Notes under the pieces: model-generated
Database searches by the model: none
Seen by the model: only the letters and a program-made list of their open reading frames with translations
What the model was told of the DNA's origin: nothing
Assembly: GCF_026213295.1 (NCBI RefSeq)
Contig: NC_079426.1
Coordinates: forward strand, 14,770,925 to 14,834,924
Origin: Gadus chalcogrammus
Lineage: Eukaryota > Chordata > Actinopteri > Gadiformes > Gadidae
DNA length: 64,000 bases
Reading direction: 5' to 3'
Position numbers and translations under genes: made by a program
Shown here: piece by piece, positions 41,385 to 52,515 of the stretch
How positions within the stretch are numbered: the first letter of the stretch is position 1
How the letters are laid out: every line of letters starts with the position of its first letter

Positions 41385-41705
41385 AAATCATGAGACCAAC
41401 TGAAAACGAAGGTATGAAACTAAAACTTTGATTCTGAATACAGTTTAAATTATATCGAAATTATGTTCGTTAAATGGTTTGAACGAAGGTAAACGGTTGA
41501 AAAATGATTGACGATGTCTTAAGAAGAAAGAGTGTCAGAATGGGCAGACGTCTTGAATAAAAACAGCTGAAAACGAAGCCGATATTAAACTATTCTGAAG
41601 AAAGTTTAAATTATATCGAAATTCCGTTTAGATATTATTGAAGATACAAGTGAGTAGATTTGTTAAATGGTTTGAACGAAGATAAACGGTAGAAAATTTA
41701 TTTAG
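41385..41705. repeat. dispersed dimeric repeat, copy A
   Basis: Two related units of roughly 160-200 bp share CAACTGAAAACGAAG, TAAATTATATCGAAATT, GTTAAATGGTTTGAACGAAG and TAAACGGT. The same dimer occurs at about 56715-57075 inside a hAT element. The 41-kb copy is interrupted at its right end by another hAT element, after which it resumes. Confidence 0.8.
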
Positions 41706-41870
41706 TTACGTCCAGTGGCGGTGGGTCAATAGAGGGCGCTAGGGCGCCGCCCCTCCGTGAAATGTTCACTTGAATATATCTGCCAACTTTTATCAATAGG
41801 AAATAAATCAAAAAAATACATTTTTTTTAATAGCTTTTATCCTCGTTTAATTGTGTGATATACTTGTCAC

Positions 41871-42309
41871 CATAGACATCTTATAGCATAGACGGAGCAT
41901 TGGCTGCTGGGACACGAGAAATACGGCCGCCATCTTGGAGTGGTCAACCGGGAGCAGCAACAGGATGCCGGGCTGTTGTTCAGCGTATTCCTGCTCATAT
42001 CGGCGGACCATCCACAATAGGAATCGGGGGGATTACTTTTCACAAGTAAGATTTAACATTGCCGTACTATTGCTATAATTGGTATTGAATAATAAAACAC
42101 GCCAAACAATGTGGCCTTTATCATAGCTATACGTATGACAAAAAACCGCATGAAAATCAGTGGTATTCAGTGAGGTATGATTAATTGCTCCAGCCAAACG
42201 GATTACACTGAGTGGAGCGGATGACCACTCCAAGATGGCAGCCCCGCGTCTCGTCAGCGCCAGTAGGCGGTATCCTTCGATGCTCCGTCTATCATATATG
42301 ATGTCTATG
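41871..42309. mobile_element. nested 439-bp MITE with 8-bp target duplication
   Basis: CATAGACATC, then GATAGACGGAGCAT-like sequence, forms near-perfect inverted ends. Perfect CTTGTCAC copies flank them (41863-41870 and 42310-42317). It lies wholly inside the 41713-42908 element, so it is younger. The type could be hAT or P-like from the 8-bp duplication. Confidence 0.85.
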
Positions 42310-42433
42310 CTTGTCACTGCCAGGAACCATTTAAATGCGTCTGAACGTCAATGATTTGGTCTAGGCTAGTTATTGGTCATTCGAAAAAAAAGCCCTCCTC
42401 CAAGTCATGGGCGCCGGCCACGTTGAAGTCAAT

Positions 42434-42585
42434 AGCTGTGTTCGAAATCCTTCCCTATCAAGGATATAGTGCACTATAGGGTGCTCGCCATTTTGTATGG
42501 TGTTCGAATTCTCAGTGGTAAAATTTCATTCACTATATAGTGGACTTAAAATACCCAACATTTGAGTGAACATACGATGTTCCCG
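42434..42585. mobile_element. decayed second copy of the 155-bp MITE
   Basis: AGCTGTGTTCGAAATCCTTC, ATAGTGCACTATAGGGTGCT and GGTGTTCGAATTCTCAGTGG match the element at 10687-10841 read in the opposite direction. The right terminus is degraded. Confidence 0.7.
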
Positions 42586-43455
42586 ACATGTTCTCTCTCT
42601 CCCTCTCTCTCTCAATGTCAGAATAACAACAATGGGTAAAATAGCAATGGCTGGTGGAATGGCCATAAAGTAGGCCTGTATATGCAGTGTAAGCTTGTCC
42701 AGGCCCTGCAAGTCAGGATGTAGGCTATGAATCTGAATGAATAGTAGCTAAGTAGGTAGTGGCCATCCCCAAAATGCACCAGAATACAGGAAATCAAATC
42801 TATTAAATTCCATTTTTTTTATGGGGGGGACGGACCCCAGACCCCAGACCCCCGACCCCCTGTCTATTACTGTGCCCCACCAACATTTTTGATCAACAGC
42901 CGCCACTGGTTACGTCTTAAACAGTTGAAGTACCAGAGGCCTCCCATTGACTCCCATGTTAAATGAAGATAGTATTTTAAAAGTAGAATCTCTTAAAAAG
43001 TATGAAATATTTAAAAAATCTGAAACAAAGCTCGCGATTCCAAGCATTTCCAAGCTAACAGATCACAGAAATCAAATTTTCTATAACCTAATAATAATCA
43101 ATATATTTGTAATGTAACCTTTTTCTCTTTGCAATCCTTCTTAAAACCACACTATTGATATTGAGTTTGAAAGATTTAATTCAGGTGTTGCACTGCAGTG
43201 TTGTTATTCTACACTATATACATCATTTATAAATACGTTATTTTACCTTAACCTTAAGATACATTATAATTTTGCAAAGCATGGTCATATATTCCATTGT
43301 AATCTGTGTTCTGAGGGTACGTATGGTCCTTGAAGAGTGTGTGCAATGCTTAGCCATAGGATCTTCTGCAGCCTCCTCTCCTTCAGGTTGCCATTACACC
43401 ATACTATTGTTATTGTGCTATTCCTTTTCTTCCTTTCTTCTTTGCCTTAAAGCAG

Positions 43456-43513
43456 GGTGAGGCAAAGGGCAGGGTTGCTGCGACAACCACGGCCAAATCG
43501 GAAAAACTGACAA
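43456..43513 (+). pseudogene. cfap46: possible cfap46-like exon 21
   Basis: A short block between TTAAAGCAG and the donor ACAA|GTGAGT reads GEAKGRVAATTTAKSEKLT in its natural frame. In the phase left by exon 20 it would instead meet TGA near its end. Similarity to CFAP46 is weak, so this could be a real exon with a phase break or a chance splice-bounded block. Confidence 0.35.
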
Positions 43514-43890
43514 GTGAGTTCTGCAACAGGAACAGATATTAATAATCCCCTCCCTCTCTCGCTCTCTCTCTCTCTCTCTCCCTCTCTCTCTTCTGTGAAC
43601 CTTTCAATGAAAATGTTTAAAGAGTAATTTCAACGGATGTGGAAAGCGATCCCTGTGTCCAAGCTAAGCTGTGTATAGGAAATTAACGTGCATGTAACAG
43701 GACTTAGACTTCTTCCTTGGATGAGACCCCTTTAGAGCAGAACCAAGGAGTGCATTGCTGTCCCATTTTCATGGCGTTAATCTCCCATCCTCTGCTCTAC
43801 ACAGTCTTTATGTATGTCAAATCATCATCATAAACTCTATGCACTCAGGCTTTATGGTTTTTACTCATCTTGTTTTGCATGTGTGTGTTA

Positions 43891-44341
43891 ATGCTGCGTT
43901 TTAATATCCATCCGTCTCGGAGGTCCGAGGACGTTGCCTAGCGACACTCACAAACACGCCCCTTTTCCTCGGACGGCGAACTCGCCATCTCGGTTGAACT
44001 CAGTGGTGACCGAGCAAAATTCCGAGACAGAATTTAAGATGGCTGCGCCCATTGTGACTTGAAGTATGAACTGTTTTCATTGTGCTTGGACCACTTTGGT
44101 GGTTTAAATGGCAATTTCAATCACTCGTATTACTGCAATACCTTATTGTGTCCGTATCTCTGCCTATGGCCTATAGCCTACTTATTTTGGAGCGCCTGGT
44201 CCTCTGCCAATGCTACCGCGACAACAGCTTTCCGGGTGGCGTCCATGTTTTCCTCTGCGAAATAATAAAACGCTTGAAGTGTGGGAGTGGCGTCAGATCC
44301 GAGATCCGAGTCGGTTCGCAGAGAATACTCGAACGCAGCAT
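43891..44341. mobile_element. MITE-like element with inverted ends
   Basis: The left end ATGCTGCGTTTTAATATCC and the right end, whose complement is ATGCTGCGTTCGAGTATTC, are imperfect inverted repeats about 450 bp apart. Two GTCCGAGG/CCTCGGAC-type internal palindromes are present. It ends about 70 bp before cfap46-like exon 22. No clear target duplication was found. Confidence 0.6.
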
Positions 44342-44413
44342 CAGTATGGAAGTGTGTTCTATGTGTTTGTGCGGGCATGTACCAGATGCTGTTTCGTATC
44401 CACGGCGATCAAG

Positions 44414-44482
44414 GCGATGGGAGAGAGCTCTGCAGGTGCTGGATAAGGGTGTCAGAGAACTGCCTCGGACCCAACACAGACT
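44414..44482 (+). pseudogene. cfap46: cfap46-like exon 22 with lost donor
   Basis: The block reads RWERALQVLDKGVRELPRTQ and HRL, matching the WExxLxVLDxxVxxLPRTxHRL of CFAP46. It should end after CT at 44482 to join exon 23 in phase, but the next bases are GAGTGTT, so the donor GT is missing. GTGAGT with loss of two bases, or GT to GA, would explain it. Confidence 0.75.
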
Positions 44483-44889
44483 GAGTGTTAAGCCTGGACG
44501 CATGGACGAGAAGGAGGGTCTGTTAGAGGGAGAGAGGAGGTGGGGGAGGAGGAGGATGGGTTGTGGTCATAGCAATGGGTAATGAAGGAAGGGAGGGGGA
44601 GGAAAGAATTAAGAGGCATGGAGGAGAGAAGGGAATGAGAAAGCAGAAATAGGAAAGAAAGAAATGATGGAGGAAGTAAGGAAAGAATGATAATCGACAG
44701 CGCCAGTTACCTTCCAGCCTGCTGATAGTAAACCACTCTTTTTAAAGTGCTGCTCCATGACTCAGTTTGTAGCTACAAAGAAGTCATTATCCCTATTCGC
44801 ACTGCAGGGGATTGTTCTCCACATCCTCAATGTTTCACTCACTCTCTATATATACGTGTCTGAGAAAGTGTGCTTAAACTGCCCCATAG

Positions 44890-45074
44890 GCTCCTCCTGT
44901 TGCAGCAGCGCACGCTGGTCCGTGCACGGCTGGGCCAGAGTGCTGGGAAGGACATGCAGAGGTTCAAGGAGGAGGGGGAGCATGTCTGTTCCTCTGTGTG
45001 GCACCAGGTGGCGCTGTGTTCCCCTGACACCCAGCAGCAGCTGGCCGGCTTCCAGAGCTCGGTGGCCTCTCTCA
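44890..45074 (+). pseudogene. cfap46: cfap46-like exon 23
   Basis: CCCCATAG precedes LLLLQQRTLVRARLGQ, then MQRFKEEGEHVCSSVWHQVA and LAGFQSSVASL, with a possible donor A|GTAATA. The pattern of LGQ, a charged segment, then WHxxAL and the closing helix matches CFAP46. Confidence 0.78.
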
Positions 45075-45562
45075 GTAATACCACTCACATCTCACATCTT
45101 CAGCTGCTTATCCTGGTTCAGGTCGTGGGGGCAGCAGCTCTAGAAGTAATACCACTGTTTATTGTTACTCTTTAGTCATTTAGGTTTAGGAGAGGCTCCC
45201 TGATCCATGGCCACTCTCTCAGTAATACCACTATTTATTATTACGCTTTAATTAATTGGGTTTAGGAGATGCTCGTCCAGGGTTGTGCAACGTCATTGCT
45301 TCAACCCATGCTCTATTCTTTAAATAGGTCATCTGTCAATTATGAACACGATTAGGCTACTTCTTGTGGTTGTTTTTTACAACAATTATAGCAACTGTAG
45401 TACCATCTTTTGGATAAACCAGTTTATAACGGCTATATTTTCCACTGGCTAATTTCTTTTTATTATTATAGTGCGAACACAACATTTCAATTGCCTTTAC
45501 TTCATATTTGTTTTCACCTGCAGGCTGGGATCTGTAAGCTTGTGTTCAGGAGCAGGGTGCAG

Positions 45563-45709
45563 AGGGCCGGTGGCAGAAAGCAGACCTCCTAATGCAGTTT
45601 GCAGAGTGGCTGTACGGTCAGAACCAGCCTCTCCAGACAACCCAGCACCACCTCCACTGGGCCGTAGACCTGCTGCTGCAGCTGGACCCTGAACTGGCCC
45701 AGGAGACAG
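45563..45709 (+). pseudogene. cfap46: cfap46-like exon 24
   Basis: The block reads GRWQKADLLMQFAEWLYGQN and HHLHWAVDLLLQLDPELAQE, with the donor ACAG|GTACCC. The conserved core is WQxxxxLMxFxxWL followed by HLxWAVxxLL. The acceptor may be GTGCAG at 45562 (in phase with exon 23) or GTTCAG at 45549. A TAA upstream at about 45535 limits the exon. Confidence 0.82.
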
Positions 45710-46154
45710 GTACCCCTCGCACTAATCTGTATCACACTGTCCCCTCGTGTTCAACGGTGAAGGGAAAATATTCACCCTGTGTCCCTCACACTCTTTTCAA
45801 CAGCTTTGTTCGGAAAGAATGTTGGCACGGACCAAACACTTGTTTTACATATTTTAATGAAGTGTTGTTTTTTTTGTTGATCATGTTTTAATCCTGGCAA
45901 CATTACCCCATTTGCTCTTGTGTCGGAACATGCAATCCATTAGTTAACTGCAGGCTAGCGAGCAGCGCTGCCTTTGATCATAATTGCTCTGTGTTGTACA
46001 GTGGGAGGGGAAGCGTTTTAGACCACCCCACACCATCAATGAACACCATTGTCTCTCACGGTAACCCCGCTGTGCTAAATGGAACGCGCCTCGTTGCTCA
46101 GAGAAACTTGTACCCCACCACGGCCATGACAACAAAACAAGGGGTCCTAAGTAG

Positions 46155-46250
46155 GGTTGGAAAAAAAATAATCGATTCTTCGACGCATCGCGATTCTCGC
46201 TAGAACGATTCTGTCTCGATGCAGATAAATAATAATCGGTTCTGTTCGCC
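46155..46250. mobile_element. hAT-like terminus fragment
   Basis: TAGGGTTGGAAAAAAAATAA followed by TCGATTCTTCGACGC resembles the left end of a fish hAT family. No matching right end was found. Confidence 0.4.
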
Positions 46251-47050
46251 AGAGAGGGATCATTTTTAAAATTATTGAATTCATCTTCCGTGTGTATTGG
46301 CCAATCTGATTTGTCTTGACACAATTGCGATTCAGCCTACGCATAGCATGCGCACACATGCGTTGTTGTCGATTTCTGAAAATACTGTGCGCTGTACTGT
46401 ACTCATGTTTCTGGGGGATGAACCACCTCAGTTAACACACCGGTGCCAGGTCAAAGAAGCATCTGGCTCCTCCTGAGCTGTACTAGGAGGGGTTGGTCAG
46501 GCTGGTCCTGAACCAGCATCCCTCCTCCTCTCCTTTGAGAGTGAGCCTACAGACACTCTGATATCCCATTCGGTATAGAGCAGGCAACTGAATAAGGGTG
46601 CTGGTTTGATTCCTGGGCTTCTTCTCGCATACGTGTAATGATTGTGATCTTAGCAGAAATGGGTGAAGTAATGAATCCAATGAATCAAAGCATGTTACCA
46701 AAACAATCCAAATGCCGTATCAGCCATCCAATTAATGGATGGCTGCATTAATTGCCACAGTTAACATTTCATTTTTGGAAATTAATGCTTCCATTTAAAA
46801 ACAAGAGCAGTTCTGCTTTGTAAGCGATAGCTACATAAATAAACACCTCCATATATATCCTCCTCAATATATTCATTGTAACATTGTGCAAAGACATCAG
46901 ACTAAATCAGCGCGGCCAGCTGTATCCTACAGCACACAGCAAAAACCAACCTCACGTTTACATCATGTACGTATGTGTTTTGCTCCTCTAGAGGACCTAT
47001 CCAAGGACAGTGGCCCCGCTGACCCCTTGGGGCCGGATCCCTCCTTACAG

Positions 47051-47220
47051 GCGGAGGTCAGGGGGGCCTTGGCTCCAGTCCGTCTACGCCGCGGGGGGTG
47101 AGGCGTCTGGACGGGTGGATCAGAGCGCACACCCTGCTGGGCTTCATGGAGCCCAGGACCTCCCCGGGTCACCAGGAGAACCTGCTCCGGGCCTACGTCT
47201 TCGTCCTGCGCACCTGGAAC
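47051..47220 (+). pseudogene. cfap46: cfap46-like exon 25
   Basis: Using the acceptor CTCCTTACAG at 47050, the phase from exon 24 reads through GVRRLDGWIRAHTLLGFMEP, then HQENLLRAYVFVLRTWN and the donor AAC|GTAAGG. If the alternative acceptor CTCTAG at 46991 is used, the frame hits TGA at 47099, so the downstream acceptor is preferred. The core is VRxLxxxxRxHxLL followed by LxAYxFxxxxW. Confidence 0.8.
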
Positions 47221-47389
47221 GTAAGGACGCGAGCTCATGACTCTTCAACTCTCCACCAGCTGTCGGCTTTCTATTCATCTCGTTATTTCGATTTTAAGGA
47301 TTTTTTTGTTTTTATTTGCACTACAATTGCATCAATGTTAGCCACTAAATCCATGATTGATGTGGGCGTGTGGTCATGTGTCACCACAG

Positions 47390-47535
47390 GTGTCCATGGC
47401 AACAGTGCGTGAGGTCCTTAACGAGATGGCGAAGGCTCCGCCGGTGGAGCCCCCCAGCTCTGCTGCCTCCAGGAAGGAGGAGAGTGTGGTGCGAGAGGCA
47501 AGGGGAAGAAGACCAAAGAGGCACAGCAGACCCCC
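47390..47535 (+). pseudogene. cfap46: cfap46-like exon 26, last one found
   Basis: TCACCACAG precedes VSMATVREVLNEMAKAPPVE and a Lys/Glu/Arg-rich end, then a CC|GTACGT donor. The Lys/Glu-rich linker that follows in CFAP46 is here better matched by the neighbouring frame (ARGKGKKTKEAQQTP) from about 47490, hinting at one more frame change. No later CFAP46 exon was recognised in the window. Confidence 0.7.
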
Positions 47536-47572
47536 GTACGTTTCCACCCGCCTCTGACCACGCCTGCTCTGT

Positions 47573-47647
47573 ATACGACACAACACAAAACACGAAACAC
47601 ACAACACACAACACACAACTCACAACACACAACACACAACACACACG
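47573..47647. repeat. ACACA-type pentamer-rich tandem repeat
   Basis: ACACAAC/ACACAC units run directly after cfap46-like exon 26. Confidence 0.85.
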
Positions 47648-47935
47648 TCCCTCTGCACACAAACCATGCGTGTGGTTCCTTCAAATTCATAGAAGTTAAG
47701 CAGTACCCTCATTTTGTATTTTGTTAGTGAGACGTTTCATCCCAACTATTGGTCTTAATGGAGGCTGATGCCTTTGTTTATGGACAATGAGGCATTTCGA
47801 AAGATAGACGTAATTCGCTATGAGCAATTCTCACTACATTTTTGCAATAGCCTCAACATTAGCAAAATTAGCCCAACTACATTTTATATTTCTTCATTTG
47901 TGTAGATTTTACAATATAAATCATTATATTTAAAT

Positions 47936-48372
47936 TAGTGCTGTCAGTTAAACGCGTTATTAACGGTGTTAACGCAAACCAATTTTAACGGCGTTCATTT
48001 TTTTATCGCGCAATTAACGCAAATTATTATTTAAAAAAAAAAAATCTTTGGCTCAAAACAAAGAAGCAGTAGCCTGACTGCTATGTATGTAGGCAGTATG
48101 TTTGTATGTACATTGTTTAATTGCACTAAAGGCTTTTTTTTTGTATCGTCCTGTTTTGATCAGTATATGCCAATGTTGTTAAAAAAACATTTGCACAAGG
48201 CAAGCCGATGCACTTCTCCATGTTGATAAGAGCATTAAAATGAGAAAAATTAAAGGGACTAAGAAATCAAGGGATATTTAGCATAGAAAAAAGATTTGCG
48301 ATTAATCGTGAGTTAACTATGACATTAATGCGATTAATCACGATTAAATATTTTAATAGCTTGACAGCACTA
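47936..48372. mobile_element. 437-bp hAT MITE with perfect 8-bp target duplication
   Basis: The ends TAGTGCTGTCA and TGACAGCACTA are exact inverted repeats flanked by ATTTAAAT on both sides (47928-47935 and 48373-48380). The subterminal AACGCGTTATTAACG and AATGCGATTAATCACG are related. No coding content. Confidence 0.9.
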
Positions 48373-48829
48373 ATTTAAATTATTCAGTGTTGTTTCAAAA
48401 TGTTCAGTTAACCTTGTGTCTGTACTTATTAGCATAGACATATTGATATTAGGTCCTAATATCAACTCAGTTCAGTCAGTCAGAAAAATGACAGGACCTG
48501 TAAGCTAACCTTGAATGACTTGCGAAGGCAGGGGCGGGGAGGAGGACGGAATCTTATTATGAATCAATTGGATTGGTCTTTATTTATGTCACGAGCACCT
48601 CGGCATGATGGGAAACTTTATGTGATGTAATTAGTTAATACTTTTTTTTAAAAGCCTTGGAAGTCGGGAAGCAGGGCGAGGAAATAGGCCAATTTGAGCG
48701 CTGCACACCGCCAATTCAAGATTCATTCTGTAATTAACTCAAAAGCAGTCCCTAGGCCACTACCATAATAATGATTATTACAGTTTATTCAAAAGCTGCA
48801 TCCAGAGTGTCTTGCTCTCCTCTCAAGTG

Positions 48830-48847
48830 TGTGCGTGCGTGCGTGCA

Positions 48848-48927
<80 letters not shown>
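48830..48927. repeat. (GTGC)n tetranucleotide array
   Basis: About 24 units of GTGC/GCGT with one GCATGC variant. Confidence 0.97.
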
Positions 48928-50039
48928 GTATGTATTCTTTACATTGCGTTTAAACACTTCAATATAATGTGAAGTTATATACTGTGAAAGCTAATTTAAA
49001 CTGTTTATACCGTTTGTCACGTTTGTTCAGTTTTTCCTTACTTTAGCATCTTTTTTGGTTAGTCAAAGCCAAGAGTTACAAATTGATGTATCGTAATTGT
49101 TGTATTAAGATTATTATGATGGTAATGGAGAACCCTTGGATCTTCTGATGGATGAAGCGTTTCTTTATACATAAAGAAGTAAACAAACACCTGCAGTGTT
49201 TTCAGAATGGCCAGCAGTTTGTGTATCACTCAAGGGCCCTGTCTTCATGGGATCACTGAGGCTGTATTAAATGTTGCTAATTTAACCTATCTCACCACAG
49301 CAAAATAATCTATTAGCATTTTGAATAAGTGAAAAAAATATATCCTAATAAACAAACTTATTGAGTGTGTGTGTGTGTGTCTCTGTCTCTGTGTCTGTCT
49401 GTCTATCTGTCTGACTTGAAGGACGGATCTGTTGTTGGGCTCCAAAGCATATTCCTTCCTGCTGTTGTGTGTATGTTTGTGCAAGCTCACACACGTGTGT
49501 GTCAAAGAGAGTGTGTCTGCCATTAAGTATAAGATATTTGTATGCATCTCAAAACAAACACAAGATGACAAGCTTTCTCAGATACATTTTTATTGGATAT
49601 TATAGTACAGTCAAATACAAAAGTGTAATACACAGTATGAGGCAGTGGAAACATACAGTTGATTTTTCCATTTTTGAGATGCTCTTTTGCTTGGCCTGTT
49701 GTCCGTTCCGGTCTTGTATTTTCTTGTGTTCTTTTGTATTCTTTTGTATTTCTTTGAGTTTTATTATGCTTCTATGTATATATGTACAGGTGACCCGCAC
49801 TGGGGTTGGCCAGATGGAGGGGATCGGCTTATTGGCACAGGGCGACCAATCTGGAAATGCAATGAAACAAGGTGGATTTTTTTTTTTTTTTTGTTCACGC
49901 TGAAGCTTCATATCTTCTCATATTAAGAATTAAACAGTAACTCACCCCAAAGACACCTTCTGCAATCTGGTCATCCTTTTCTTAGGCCCGTCTGCTGGCC
50001 CCTCTCCTGCATCGCTGAGGCCCCGTTCAGCAGCCCACT

Positions 50040-50190
50040 GCTAGTAGCGCTGCTCCTCCTTCAGCCTCTGAGCCACCTTCTGCTGCCGGCGTTCAGCCCG
50101 GTAGATTTTCATCCTCATCTGCTCTCCTTCAGCCATCGAGAGCTTTGTACTGAGCAAAGCTGCCTGACGTTTATAAGCTTCTGCGGAACA
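50040..50190 (-). CDS. coiled-coil-like C-terminal exon of element gene (copy 2)
   Basis: The minus strand reads AYKRQAALLSTKLSMAEGEQ, then a Lys/Arg/Glu/Gln-rich helix ending LKEEQRY and TAG, nearly identical to copy 1. The stop is shared by both copies. Confidence 0.5.
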
Positions 50191-50279
50191 ACATGGACAC
50201 GTAAGAAGATTTAGAAGAATTCAAGAGCATGTGCCACACACCACAACATCCCGAGGGGCATCATGAAATGTTTTGGATT

Positions 50280-50724
50280 GCACAGTTAGCCAAGGTTATT
50301 CAAAAGGACTCGCTGCTGGAGATGAGGTGTTCCTCCATGTCCTCCTTCAGGTAGGTCCCGGCGTTCCTCTTATTGTTTGGCTCCTTCTCCTTCACCACAC
50401 TGAGCCAATTGAGGAATCTCCACCCGAGGCTCTTTCTTTGGGCTCCTGTACAGGTTCCTCCCCTTCTTCGTCAGGCATGTCCGAGATTTCATCGTTGTTC
50501 GGGGGGGCCACAGGTTCTGTACAGCCCATGAAGACAAAAGATTTCTCCTCGATCTCTACTACACCTGGCAGGGCAGCGGCTGGCGGTTGATCCTGGTTGA
50601 GGATCAAGACCACGGCGTCAATGGGACGTTGACAGACGACAACGTGGTGGTTGCCATTGTCAGTTGGCATCTCCAGCTCTAACGCATCCTCCTCAGCCTC
50701 CAAGACCCCCGGTGTCCTCACCAT
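50280..50724 (-). CDS. acidic exon of unrecognised element gene (copy 2)
   Basis: From the ATG at 50724 the frame reads MVRTPGVLEAEEDALELEMP, then VVEIEEKSFVFMGCTEPVAP and SDMPDEEGEEPVQEPKERAS, and stays open to 50392. Downstream of that frame's end, NWLSVVKEKEPNNKRNAGTY and EEHLISSSE follow in a neighbouring frame up to a probable donor near 50300. This is the better preserved copy of the block that is broken in copy 1. The product is rich in Glu/Asp and lacks any motif I recognise. Confidence 0.45.
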
Positions 50725-50904
50725 CTAGGACACAACAAACAGCGTATGTTAAAACAGGATACCACACTGTTGATTAGGGATGCACCTGCATCAACCCACA
50801 TGTGCATACCTTTGGTTCTGTGTGTGTGTGTGTGTGTGAGTTCAGGTGCATGATTGAGATATTATGTGTGACATTAAGTTAATACAATAAGCACAAGGGA
50901 CTGA

Positions 50905-50945
50905 GAAGCGGTGACTTATATAGGGGAGCGGGGCCTCGTGATGTC
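50905..50945 (-). promoter_or_regulatory. TATA-type promoter candidate in copy 2
   Basis: The minus strand reads GCTCCCCTATATAAGTCACC, preceded by TGACATCACGAGGCCCCGC. It is the counterpart of the promoter at 3230-3275 and lies about 190 bp upstream of the acidic exon's ATG. Confidence 0.5.
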
Positions 50946-51244
50946 ATAGAGGTTCCGCTGGCCAGAGACGTAACATGGTGTAGCCACGGTTACCGGATTG
51001 TTTTGTGTACATTCTTTTGAAAACTGCAAAGATATGCTGAAGTCTAAATCAGTCATTTGGATGTTTTATCCGTGGATAACGTTTACATTTTTTTACATGA
51101 ACATATTTATATATATTTTTTAGCTGATAGTACTGATAGTAAATGTGGTCAATCGTGTGTGTGTGTGCGTGTGTGTGAGCACGCCTTTGAAAAAAGTGCA
51201 TCTGCACACTTAAAGTTTGTGTGTGCGGATCGTACCGGTGTCCT

Positions 51245-52515
51245 CTCCCTCAGCTCGCCCTCCTGGTGGAGTCTCTCCTGGTAGAGACCCTCTGGTTGGA
51301 GACCCTCCTGGTGCAGACCCTCTGGTTGGAGACCCTCTGGTTGGAGCCCCTCCTGGTAGAGACCCTCTGGTTGGAGTCCCTCCTGGTAGAGATTCTCTGG
51401 TTGGAGCCCCTCCTGGTAGAGACCCTCTGGTTGGAGACCCTCTGGTTGGAGCACCTCCTGGTAGAGACCCTCTGGTTGGAGTCCCTCCTGGTAGAGACCC
51501 TCTGGTTGCAGACCCTCTGGTTGGAGACCCTCTGGTTGGAGCCCCTCCTGGTAGAGACCCTCTGGTTGGAGCCCCTCCTGGTAGAGACCCTCTGGTTGGA
51601 GCCCCTCCTGGTAGAGACCCTGTGGTTGGAGACCCTCACCGTTGTCCGTGACCAGGTGTCTTTTGATCAGAGGGCCGCTTAGGTAAACCGTGATCACCAT
51701 ATGTCTGAGGCTCTCTGATGTCCCGTCCGGTCTCGGAGGTAGCCTTGCCTCTGCTTGGAGGTCCTCCTGGTGGAGACTCTCCTGTTGGGGTCCCTCCTGT
51801 TGTGGTCCCTCCGGTTGTGGTCCCAGCGGTTGGAGACCCCCCTGGTAGAGTCCCTCTCGTTGTAGGAGTCCCTCTGGCAGGAGTCCCTCTGGTTGGAGGC
51901 CCTCTGGTTGGAGACCCTCTGGTTGGAGACCCTCTGCTTGGAGGTCCTCCTGGTGGAGACTCTCCTGTTGGGGTCCCTCCTGTTGGACACCCCTCTGTTG
52001 GAGCCCCTCCGCCTGGGGTCCCTCTGGTTGTGGTCCCAGCGGTTGGAGACCCCCCTGGTAGAGTCCCTCTCGTTGTAGGAGTCCCTCTGGTTGGAGGCCC
52101 TCTGGTTGGAGACCCTCTGGTTGGAGGCCCTCTGGTTGGAGACCATCTGGTTGGAGACCCTCCTGGTGGAGACTCTCTGGTTGGAGACCCTCTGGTTGGA
52201 GACTCTCTGGTTGGAGACCCTCTGGTTGGAGACTCTCCTGGTAGAGGACCTCCTGGTGGAGACTCTCTGGTTGGAGACCCTCCTCGTGGAGACCCTCTGG
52301 TTGGAGACTCTGGTTGGAGACCCTCTGGTTGGAGGCCCTCCTGGTGGAGACCCTCTGGTTGGAGGCCCTCCTGGTAGAGGCCCTCCTGGTGGAGACTCTC
52401 TGGTTGGAGACCCTCCTCGTGGAGACCCTCTGGTTGGAGACTCTGATTGGAGACCCTCTGGTTGGAGGCCCTCCTGGTGGAGACTCTCTGGTTGGAGGCC
52501 CTCTGGTTGGAGACT
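51245..52515 (-). repeat. expanded 15-bp coding minisatellite (copy 2)
   Basis: Two arrays, about 51245-51640 and 51745-52515, consist of variants of a 15-bp unit resembling CAACCAGAGGGTCTC, encoding pentapeptides QPEGL, YQEGL and HQEGL or, in another frame, NQRVS and TRRVS. Between and within them, longer higher-order blocks repeat (for example the GTCCCAGCGGTTGGAGACCC block near 51820 and 52035). Long open frames in several phases are a by-product of the unit length. Confidence 0.88.

Larger units (their letters stand above)
41713..42908. mobile_element. hAT-type non-autonomous element with 8-bp target duplication
   Basis: The element starts CAGTGGCGGTGGGTC and ends AACAGCCGCCACTG, giving CAGTGGCGG inverted ends. 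A perfect GTTACGTC flanks both sides (41705-41712 and 42909-42916). The 1196-bp interior contains two further nested elements and no transposase frame. Confidence 0.88.

Noticed and set aside
44082..44582. 166-codon open frame
   Set aside because: It runs from a MITE-like element into cfap46-like exon 22 and past its lost donor. Only the part around 44414-44482 is meaningful.
46992..47099. Frameshift in cfap46-like exon 25 at a G6 run
   Set aside because: An alternative good acceptor at 47050 gives a continuous frame in phase with exon 24, so no frameshift needs to be assumed.
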